Source of the DNA: a virus
Reading direction: 5' to 3' (one strand)
Virus record (IMG/VR): IMGVR_UViG_3300015245_000078
Span: 1-23,949 of that record
Length of the DNA stretch: 23,949 bases
Of this stretch, positions 17,250-20,811 are shown in pieces (the stretch's first letter is position 1; every line of letters starts with the position of its first letter). The notes beneath the pieces are model-generated. The model did not search any database. It saw only the letters and a list, made by a program, of their open reading frames with translations, and was not told where the DNA came from. Made by a program: the position numbers and the translations under genes.

Positions 17250-17258
17250 AGTGTAGCA
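17250..17258 (-). promoter_or_regulatory. Extended -10 promoter-like motif before the 215-aa gene
   Basis: Leftward reading gives TGCTACACT, an extended -10 element close to TGCTACAAT at 5084-5092. The predicted start near 17243 leaves a leader of about 28 nt that includes GGGAG. A matching -35 is absent. Confidence 0.35.
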
Positions 17259-17268
17259 CGAACCGGGA

Positions 17269-17571
17269 TTACTTGTATTCGGCCTTGTGCCGTTCCATGA
17301 GCGCCCGCACTTTAACGAGCAAATCCCGGTTAAATGGTCGGGGATATGTGTCAGGCCCGCAGTCCCACAGTTGCATTTTAGGGGTATCTGCCGGGAGTTG
17401 TCCTCGTTCGGTAATAATAATACGATCAGCCCAACTCATGAGCATATACAGCGTCTCAGGACTATTGGTCTGCATACCGGCTGGTATAACGTCATGCCCC
17501 CAATATTTTAGATGGTTAGCAATGGTGACGCTCCGGTTGTTGCCTTGGTCGCAGACGACGAGAATCTTCAT
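17269..17571 (-). CDS. Low-molecular-weight protein tyrosine phosphatase-like protein, 100 aa
   Basis: The N-terminus MKILVVCDQGNNRSVTIANH reproduces the signature of the low-molecular-weight phosphatase/arsenate reductase fold: a beta strand ending in C-x5-R-S (C7 nucleophile, R13) followed by a helix. NSPETLYMLMSWADRIIITE fits the family's central helix-strand unit. D70 or D74 (LWDCGPDTYP) could be the general acid. At 100 aa it is shorter than the usual 140-160 aa enzymes. I start at the ATG at 17571, because the alternative TTG at 17604 has no ribosome site. The ATG also lacks one but has an extended -10 seven bases upstream, suggesting a leaderless mRNA. Substrate is unknown; dephosphorylation of a host or phage protein is only a guess from the fold. 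Confidence 0.7.
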   Translation of the reverse strand: MKILVVCDQGNNRSVTIANHLKYWGHDVIPAGMQTNSPETLYMLMSWADRIIITERGQLPADTPKMQLWDCGPDTYPRPFNRDLLVKVRALMERHKAEYK

Positions 17572-17578
17572 TACTATC

Positions 17579-17587
17579 AATGTAACA
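17579..17587 (-). promoter_or_regulatory. Leftward promoter-like -10 for the phosphatase-like gene (leaderless)
   Basis: Leftward reading gives TGTTACATT, an extended -10 ending 7 bp before the ATG at 17571. Transcription would therefore start at or next to the start codon. It lies about 80 bp from a rightward TGTTACAAT (17665-17673), forming a divergent pair. Confidence 0.45.
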
Positions 17588-17664
17588 CAATTTGGTACTT
17601 GCAATCCCGCTTATGTTGGTAGATGCTAAATAAGTATGAATAGAAAAATGATACCAACCAACTA

Positions 17665-17673
17665 TGTTACAAT
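17665..17673 (+). promoter_or_regulatory. Rightward extended -10 promoter-like motif
   Basis: TGTTACAAT is an extended -10 with 5 of 6 bases matching TATAAT. No -35 match is found at 16-18 bp. Predicted start near 17680 puts the strong hairpin at 17700-17734 only 20 nt into the transcript, and the structured segment at 17756-17862 after it. Confidence 0.45.
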
Positions 17674-17699
17674 AGCCTTGTACCATTTTTCTTACATAC

Positions 17700-17734
17700 C
17701 CAAAACCCCGCTAGGAGACTAGCGGGTGTTTTGG
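17700..17734. terminator. Strong 15-bp hairpin, probable bidirectional terminator or attenuator
   Basis: CCCGCTAG (17707-17714) pairs with CTAGCGGG (17719-17726) around a GAGA loop. The stem continues outward with CAAAAC plus C17700 against GTTTTGG, with one bulged T at 17727. A second T-run (TTTT at 17735-17738) follows on the plus strand, and GTTTTGGG follows on the minus strand. An alternative pairing TAGGAG (17712-17717) with CTCCTA (17741-17746) would disrupt the hairpin, so a switch is conceivable. It separates the leftward and rightward arms. Confidence 0.65.
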
Positions 17735-17755
17735 TTTTGGCTCCTACCATAATGT

Positions 17756-17862
17756 CGCAGCCGGCCTAAAGAGCTGCGCACTAAACCGGTAACCTCGCGA
17801 AGGGAACGGCAAAGGGCAGGCAAACAAGGCTGTGTGCGTTTCCAGCTGGAGTGCACACAGCC
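17756..17862 (+). ncRNA. Candidate structured RNA in the divergent region
   Basis: Three elements follow one another. First, CGCAGC/GCTGCG (17756-17761 with 17773-17778) carries an 11-nt loop whose CGG could pair with CCG near 17786, a possible pseudoknot. Second is a small CCT/AGG hairpin at 17793-17803. Third is a perfect 10-bp stem GGCTGTGTGC/GCACACAGCC (17828-17837 with 17853-17862) capped by TCC-AGCT-GGA. There is no sensible reading frame here and no U-tract after the last stem. It may be a leader acting on transcription, or a separate small RNA. The strand is assumed from the upstream promoter-like motif. Between 17863 and 18011 I see nothing clear. Confidence 0.4.
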
Positions 17863-18011
17863 AACGTCTTAGCTTTATTACTCTCGGGTATAAACACGAG
17901 GCTTGTTTGCCATGCACTCGAACTTTTACATCTAAAAACGCCTCTATATCTTCTACCTACCCCTCTCCGTATTCCTGTTCAGCTAAACAACAAAGGTTAG
18001 TACCTAGTACA

Positions 18012-18036
18012 GTAACCAACAAAAAAAATAGGTTAC
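18012..18036. repeat. Inverted repeat GTAACC-N13-GGTTAC
   Basis: Two 6-bp arms flank an A-rich spacer, ending just before the -35 region of the promoter at 18039-18067. The same arms with an AAAAA spacer recur at 18814-18830. It may be an operator or an RNA hairpin; the unequal spacing (13 against 5) argues against one simple dimeric operator geometry. Confidence 0.4.
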
Positions 18037-18038
18037 TC

Positions 18039-18067
18039 TAGACGCGCTCATGTTTTTACAGTATACT
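18039..18067 (+). promoter_or_regulatory. Rightward promoter for the 64-aa gene (leaderless), with CATGAGCG-type site
   Basis: TATACT (18062-18067) is a good -10. TAGACG 17 bp upstream is a weak -35 (4 of 6). The -10 ends 7 bp before the ATG at 18075, so the mRNA should be leaderless. The spacer carries CGCTCATG (18045-18052), the reverse complement of CATGAGCG. That octamer also lies in the spacers of the promoters at 18779 and 20752. Confidence 0.5.
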
Positions 18068-18074
18068 AACAGAC

Positions 18075-18269
18075 ATGAGTTACCAATTCCGTGCCCACCG
18101 ATTTCCAAATTCTGAACGTGCTTCTTGGCGTCAACTAAACGCCATATACGCCTTGCAGAAGCGTTTGGGCATTAGACAGACCTACGATAAGCGGACAACT
18201 AAAAAGGCCGCTAGTGACCTCATTGCGAGCCTTACAAAGCGTCTTGGTAAGCAGGCGTCATTATTCTAA
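18075..18269 (+). CDS. Small protein, 64 aa, with a T.KQ/ASDLI-type helical module
   Basis: MSYQFRAHRFPNSERASWRQ is followed by LNAIYALQKRLGIRQTYDKR and TTKKAASDLIASLTKRLGK. The arrangement 'S/T..Q...i..L...lGi ... t.+eAS.lI..L' matches a short helical module often found as a tail on phage or plasmid DNA-metabolism proteins, here standing alone. It is basic. There is no ribosome site, but a -10 box 7 bp upstream predicts a leaderless message. It is the first coding gene of the rightward arm. Molecular function unknown; nucleic acid binding is plausible from charge. Confidence 0.65.
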   Translation: MSYQFRAHRFPNSERASWRQLNAIYALQKRLGIRQTYDKRTTKKAASDLIASLTKRLGKQASLF

Positions 18270-18305
18270 CTATTTTTTCCTGGGAAGCGGAGGTATTATA
18301 TATAC

Positions 18306-18374
18306 ATGCTTACTGAAGAGGATGGATGGCTTGGTACGCTTTGTGAAGACGCTACGTACGATTTTTGGCAGTAG
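18306..18374 (+). CDS. Possible 22-aa acidic micro-ORF
   Basis: ATG at 18306 has GGAGG at 18289-18293 (12 nt away, slightly long) and encodes MLTEEDGWLGTLCEDATYDF followed by WQ and a stop. It is acidic and aromatic. It overlaps the 3' end of the minus-strand 59-aa gene by 23 nt. The ribosome site is the only support; it could be chance. Confidence 0.25.
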   Translation: MLTEEDGWLGTLCEDATYDFWQ

Positions 18375-18531
18375 TACGCGGTGCGATGATTTCTTTTTCG
18401 AATAAGAAAGCTAAAGCGCTGCTAATGAGATAGATTGCAACTGGTATTTTCCACGCGGGGTTACTGTTTAGTAATGCTCCGAACAACCATAGCCCAGACA
18501 GAAGAGCACTTAGATAGCAGATGTTTTTCAT
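18352..18531 (-). CDS. Two-helix membrane protein, 59 aa (holin-like size)
   Basis: Two hydrophobic segments, about 5-22 (CYLSALLSGLWLFGALLN) and 29-45 (IPVAIYLISSALAFLFE), are joined by a short NSNPAWK turn, with a basic C-terminal tail (PRTTAKNRT). Small size and this topology resemble class II holins, but also many unrelated phage membrane proteins such as superinfection-exclusion factors. No endolysin is visible nearby. I start at the ATG at 18531 rather than the in-frame ATG at 18540, because the consensus -35/-10 pair at 18539-18567 would start transcription at about 18531. It lies on the minus strand within an otherwise rightward region. Confidence 0.6.
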   Translation of the reverse strand: MKNICYLSALLSGLWLFGALLNSNPAWKIPVAIYLISSALAFLFEKEIIAPRTTAKNRT

Positions 18532-18538
18532 GCTGCAC

Positions 18539-18567
18539 ATTCTATACTAAAATTAAATGCCTGTCAA
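18539..18567 (-). promoter_or_regulatory. Consensus leftward promoter for the 59-aa membrane protein (leaderless)
   Basis: Leftward reading gives TTGACA (18567-18562), a 17-bp spacer and TAGAAT (18544-18539), 11 of 12 consensus bases. The -10 ends 7 bp before the ATG at 18531, predicting a leaderless mRNA. This is the strongest promoter match in the window. Confidence 0.7.
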
Positions 18568-18572
18568 TACAC

Positions 18573-18656
18573 CTAACTAAACAACAGCGGTATAACTTTG
18601 AAGATGATAATCCACGCTGCCACCAGGGAACCGACAATGATTAAAAATAGTCTCAT
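18573..18656 (-). CDS. Single-pass membrane micro-protein, 27 aa
   Basis: The reading frame encodes MRLFLIIVGSLVAAWIIIFK followed by VIPLLFS. It is one continuous transmembrane helix with a basic residue at each side. A TATACT box (18665-18670, leftward) ends 8 bp before the ATG, so the message would be leaderless; a weak GGA also precedes it. The stop lies just before the promoter of the 59-aa membrane gene, so the two form a tandem of tiny membrane proteins. The hydrophobic bias over the whole length supports coding. Possible roles are holin or antiholin partner, toxin, or regulatory peptide; none is proven. Confidence 0.5.
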   Translation of the reverse strand: MRLFLIIVGSLVAAWIIIFKVIPLLFS

Positions 18657-18664
18657 ATATTTCC

Positions 18665-18670
18665 AGTATA
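18665..18670 (-). promoter_or_regulatory. Leftward TATACT -10 box before the 27-aa membrane gene
   Basis: TATACT matches 5 of 6 consensus bases and lies 8 bp from the ATG at 18656, the same geometry as the TATACT box at 18062-18067. No -35 is recognisable, since the upstream DNA is the GC-rich inverted repeat at 18676-18725. Confidence 0.4.
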
Positions 18671-18675
18671 CCAAA

Positions 18676-18725
18676 AGCCCGGCGCTAGTGACCGCCGAGA
18701 CCAATCTGCGGTGTAGAGCCGGGTT
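18676..18725. other. GC-rich two-tier hairpin
   Basis: AGCCCGGC (18676-18683) pairs with GCCGGGTT (18718-18725), including one G-U. An inner CCGC/GCGG stem (18692-18695 with 18708-18711) closes a 12-nt loop. There is no U-tract, so it is not a standard terminator. It may end the rightward transcript of the 64-aa gene or be a small RNA. The remainder of 18726-18778 shows nothing else. Confidence 0.35.
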
Positions 18726-18778
18726 GACCTAAATAGTACCATTTAACAGGGTAAAAAGATAGTGGTGGCAGCGGGGTA

Positions 18779-18807
18779 TTGACAAGTTAATAACATGAGC
18801 GTAGTAT
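18779..18807 (+). promoter_or_regulatory. Main rightward early promoter (TTGACA-N17-TAGTAT)
   Basis: A perfect -35, a 17-bp spacer and a 4-of-6 -10 predict a start near 18814. CATGAGCG fills the 3' half of the spacer (18794-18801), so a protein bound there would block polymerase. The transcript would begin with the GTAACC/GGTTAC hairpin. It would carry the 95-aa gene, the large structured RNA, the methyltransferase-like gene and RNase H. Confidence 0.6.
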
Positions 18808-18813
18808 GTGAAT

Positions 18814-18830
18814 GTAACCAAAAAGGTTAC
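18814..18830 (+). repeat. Perfect short hairpin GTAACC-AAAAA-GGTTAC at predicted transcript 5' end
   Basis: A 6-bp stem with an AAAAA loop lies at the predicted start of the early transcript. It could protect the mRNA 5' end, or act as a DNA operator; compare 18012-18036. Confidence 0.5.
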
Positions 18831-18929
18831 GCAAAAAAGCACTTTAACAACCAGACTAGCACCAATTGCGAAGCCGCCTTGGCCGCTTCCGACAGGTGCC
18901 TCTGGTTCGTGCTCAGGAGACCATACAAA

Positions 18930-18980
18930 ATGCTACACTACTGGATCATCAAACTAATAAAACGGCTTGTAGAAGGCTAG
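18930..18980 (+). CDS. Possible 16-aa amphipathic peptide
   Basis: ATG at 18930 has AGGAGA at 18915-18920 (9 nt spacing) and encodes MLHYWIIKLIKRLVEG. Hydrophobic residues alternate with Lys/Arg as in a membrane-active amphipathic helix or a leader peptide. The stop lies 22 nt before the ATG of the 95-aa gene, inside the predicted early transcript. Length is too short for statistical support. Confidence 0.35.
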   Translation: MLHYWIIKLIKRLVEG

Positions 18981-19002
18981 TAAACTAAGGGGAGAATTAA
19001 AA

Positions 19003-19290
19003 ATGCGCAAACTATACTTGGATCCACAAAAACTTGCTGAATCCGAAAGAGGCAACAAAATAGTAAAGGATTTCATGAATAACCCTACGGCACTTGCTTA
19101 CAATATCGAAAAAGTAGCCGTGGTGCACGTCACCAAAAACTACGGCAACGAAGCAATCTATCCAGCAAACGAGGCTTCCAAGATCTTTGCCAGGATTGCT
19201 AGCACAAAGACACTGACTCGGGAGACCATTGCGCTCATCAAAAAGCTGGGCTACCGTATTGATGTCGAAGCTAGCACGCCAGAACTTTAA
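19003..19290 (+). CDS. Unknown 95-aa early protein
   Basis: The start has AAGGGGAG at 18987-18994 with ideal spacing. The protein begins MRKLYLDPQKLAESERGNKI and continues with NPTALAYNIEKVAVVHVTKN, YGNEAIYPANEASKIFARIA and a helical C-terminus (TKTLTRETIALIKKLGYRID). It looks like a compact alpha/beta protein with no membrane segment or Cys/His cluster. I do not recognise the family. It is the first full gene behind the TTGACA promoter and is followed directly by the large structured RNA, so an early role, possibly connected with that RNA, is worth considering but unproven. Confidence 0.75.
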   Translation: MRKLYLDPQKLAESERGNKIVKDFMNNPTALAYNIEKVAVVHVTKNYGNEAIYPANEASKIFARIASTKTLTRETIALIKKLGYRIDVEASTPEL

Positions 19291-19295
19291 TAACC

Positions 19296-19683
19296 GTCCT
19301 GGTGTCAGGACAGCTCCGTGTGCGGTAACCCCACCCCCCTCGCGCGGAGCTTCCCTGGCAACAGGGCACTAAAGGTGTCGAAATCGAGACCTTTACATGG
19401 CGATGCAGCCGGGACGCCTACCCGGCTGAGGCAACATAACCCAAACCCGATTGTTGCTACGTGATAGGTTTGGGTCGAGGGTTGAAGTCCCTCCATCGCC
19501 TTGCAACTCCGGCGCGGCATTAGTGATTAGTAATGGTACTTTAATCAAATAAGCCGCGCCGGTAGATAGCAAACTAGTGAGCACTGCGGGGCGTGCAAAC
19601 GTCCAGTACCTTAAGCACACTACAACAGAGTGCAATGCGTTAAGCATAGGGACGGTAGGCCCCACCCGGCCGTCCCGCAGTGT
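19296..19683 (+). ncRNA. Large multi-helix structured RNA, about 390 nt, family unknown
   Basis: Nearly every part of this non-coding stretch pairs with itself. The helices are: GTCCTG/CAGGAC (19296-19311); AGCTCCGTG/CGCGGAGCT (19312-19320 with 19343-19351); CCCTG-GCAA-CAGGG with a GNRA loop (19353-19366); and TAAAGGT/ACCTTTA (19370-19376 with 19389-19395). Next comes the tRNA-like module (19399-19500). A perfect 10-bp CCGGCGCGGC/GCCGCGCCGG (19509-19518 with 19553-19562) has nested TGATTA/TAATCA. Then come a CGT-GCAA-ACG hairpin (19592-19601), ATGC/GCAT (19635-19647), and a long-range CACTGCGGG/CCCGCAGTG (19582-19590 with 19674-19682). No group I or II intron core, tmRNA or RNase P signature is seen. 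It resembles large ornate phage RNAs such as GOLLD or ROOL only in character. Plus strand assumed from the operon. Confidence 0.7.
19399..19500 (+). ncRNA. tRNA-like module with pseudoknot in place of the anticodon arm
   Basis: GGCGATG (19399-19405) pairs with CATCGCC (19494-19500) as a 7-bp acceptor-like stem. Two bases later comes GCCGGG/CCCGGC (19408-19426) with a 7-nt loop, in the D-arm position. GAGGG-TTGAAGT-CCCTC (19477-19493) is a 5-bp stem with a 7-nt T-loop-like loop, joined to the acceptor strand without a gap, exactly as in tRNA. The loop keeps T54, T55 and A58 but has G at position 56. Between D and T arms lie two interleaved stems, GCAACA/TGTTGC (19431-19436 with 19452-19457) and CCCAAACC/GGTTTGGG (19440-19447 with 19467-19474), an H-type pseudoknot. 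There is no CCA end and no anticodon loop, so it is not a normal tRNA. Confidence 0.6.
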
Positions 19684-19699
19684 CCATTACAACAGAAAG

Positions 19700-19747
19700 A
19701 TGAAAAATGAACTCGACGCCACCAATAACATCCAAGAGAGTGACTGA
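19700..19747 (+). CDS. Possible 15-aa leader peptide coupled to the methyltransferase gene
   Basis: The frame encodes MKNELDATNNIQESD and ends in TGA overlapping the next ATG (TGATG). That geometry typically couples translation of the downstream gene, which itself has only a weak AGAG ribosome site. The peptide's own ribosome site (AGAAAG) is weak too, so it may be coincidence. Confidence 0.3.
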   Translation: MKNELDATNNIQESD

Positions 19748-20358
19748 TGAAAATCCTTAACCTCTTTGCCGGTATTGGCGGCAATAGAGCGCTCTGGGGC
19801 AATGACCACGAAATAACCGCAGTCGAAAACGTGGAAGCAATCGCTGACGTCTACCGTCAACTGTGGCCTAATGACACGGTTGTCGTGGCGGACGCGCACC
19901 AGTATTTACTCGACCACTACAAGGAGTTTGATTTTATTTGGTCATCGCCGCCGTGCCCGACGCACTCAAAAACAAATCTCTTTTTGAATGCCAAGGGCTA
20001 CGTGCGTTATCCAGACATGACGCTGTACCAAGAGGTTATATTTTTGCAACATTTTTGTTGTGTTCCTTGGGTCGTGGAGAATGTGATTGCCTATTACAAA
20101 CCGCTTATACCGCCAACACGAGAACTTGCTCGGCACTATTTTTGGAGTAACTTCCACTTGGGGAAGTTCTACAATCCAACAAACTTGACACTCCAAGATG
20201 CCGGGATTAGGCAACTAGAACGCGGCTATGGCATTAAACTGCCAGCAGGCACAGCAAGCGACAAGCGCAAGCTCCTACGCAACGTTGTCATCCCGGAGCT
20301 TGGGCTGCATGTATTTAACTGCCGAGATAACCTAAAACAAAAGACGTTACCCCTATGA
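19747..20358 (+). CDS. Compact DNA C5-cytosine methyltransferase-like protein, 203 aa
   Basis: Motif I is MKILNLFAGIGGNRALWG (FAGIGG at 7-12), for S-adenosylmethionine binding. ENVEAI (27-32) fits the acidic motif II. The catalytic PC motif is SSPPCPTHSKTN (C70), and motif VI is VVENV (E111). The C-terminal RKLLRNVVIPELGLHVF (174-190) fits motif X. The region between VI and X is very short and lacks an evident QxRxR motif VIII and a full target-recognition domain, as in other small phage-encoded members. It probably methylates phage DNA, perhaps against host restriction, but activity is uncertain. The stop overlaps the RNase H start (ATGA). Confidence 0.75.
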   Translation: MKILNLFAGIGGNRALWGNDHEITAVENVEAIADVYRQLWPNDTVVVADAHQYLLDHYKEFDFIWSSPPCPTHSKTNLFLNAKGYVRYPDMTLYQEVIFLQHFCCVPWVVENVIAYYKPLIPPTRELARHYFWSNFHLGKFYNPTNLTLQDAGIRQLERGYGIKLPAGTASDKRKLLRNVVIPELGLHVFNCRDNLKQKTLPL

Positions 20359-20762
20359 ATAAAGTCTACTCCGACGCCTCTTTCGATTCCCCTACAGGTT
20401 TCGGTGCTTACTGTATTGTGGTGGTTCCGCATGGCGGCAAAGCGGACTGGTACGTCAAAGATTGTCTCGGCGGGCACGGTTCGAACGACATAGAGACCGC
20501 AGGACTGCGCGAAGCGATCCTAGTGGCACATGACCTCAGCTTGAAAAACCAGCGCCAGTCTGCGGTATTCTGTGATAGCCTGAGTTCCATCCAAGCGCTG
20601 AGCGCACTCGCTCGCAACAATGGTGTAGCGTTACAGCACATCCCGGCGCATACCGTTGGCAAAGAAGGCGGTTTTATTAACGACGACATCAAACGACAAC
20701 ACTGGGCCGACATTATGGTGCACCGGTTTCTGGCGGACCACGTATCTAAACTTGACAAATAG
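20355..20762 (+). CDS. rnhA: Ribonuclease HI-like protein, 135 aa
   Basis: The protein has the RNase H fold with a complete acidic set: D7 (VYSDASFD), E47 (NDIETAGLREAI), D74 (VFCDSLSSIQ) and D119 (HWADIM). A histidine in the flexible loop (HIPAHT, H99) corresponds to the catalytic-loop His of bacterial RNase HI. Length is close to that of compact RNase HI enzymes. It should cleave RNA in RNA-DNA hybrids, for example primer removal during phage replication. Its ATG overlaps the stop of the methyltransferase-like gene, and its last codons contain the -35 of the next promoter. Confidence 0.85.
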   Translation: MNKVYSDASFDSPTGFGAYCIVVVPHGGKADWYVKDCLGGHGSNDIETAGLREAILVAHDLSLKNQRQSAVFCDSLSSIQALSALARNNGVALQHIPAHTVGKEGGFINDDIKRQHWADIMVHRFLADHVSKLDK

Positions 20763-20787
20763 CATGAGCGTGTCTCATAATCATGAG
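20752..20787 (+). promoter_or_regulatory. Promoter for the SSB operon with three ATGAG/CTCAT half-sites
   Basis: TTGACA (20752-20757), an 18-bp spacer and CATAAT (20776-20781) form a promoter overlapping the end of the RNase H gene. Half-sites lie at 20764-20768 (ATGAG), 20774-20778 (CTCAT) and 20783-20787 (ATGAG), alternating in orientation with 5- and 4-bp spacings and covering the -10. Predicted start is near 20788, with AAAGGAG and the ATG at 20812 downstream. Confidence 0.6.
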
Positions 20788-20811
20788 CGTAATTAAAAGG
20801 AGACCACAATA

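Noticed and set aside
17572-17604. TTG start extending the phosphatase-like protein by 11 residues
   Set aside because: No ribosome site precedes it, and the phosphatase fold begins naturally at the ATG at 17571, which has a -10 box at leaderless distance.
17832-18041. 69-aa plus-strand open frame
   Set aside because: It starts within the perfect 10-bp hairpin, has no ribosome site and an unconvincing Ser/Thr-rich composition.
18214-18405. 63-aa plus-strand open frame
   Set aside because: It begins inside the 64-aa gene without a ribosome site and runs antisense into the 59-aa membrane gene.
18795-18980. 61-aa plus-strand open frame
   Set aside because: Its ATG lies between the -35 and -10 of a good promoter, so it would not be in the transcript, and it has no ribosome site; only the last 16 codons, with their own site, are kept as a candidate.
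19399-19500. Ordinary tRNA gene
   Set aside because: There is no anticodon stem-loop, the D-like loop lacks GG, the T-loop lacks C56 and no CCA or usual discriminator context follows, although the acceptor/T-arm spacing is tRNA-like.
19291-19746. Group I or group II intron
   Set aside because: I found no domain V-like hairpin, no P7/R-S core and no open gene interrupted by it; the flanking genes are complete.
19966-20477. Minus-strand open frames opposite the methyltransferase-like and RNase H genes
   Set aside because: Both plus-strand genes show conserved catalytic motifs and an ATGA overlap; the opposite frames have none.
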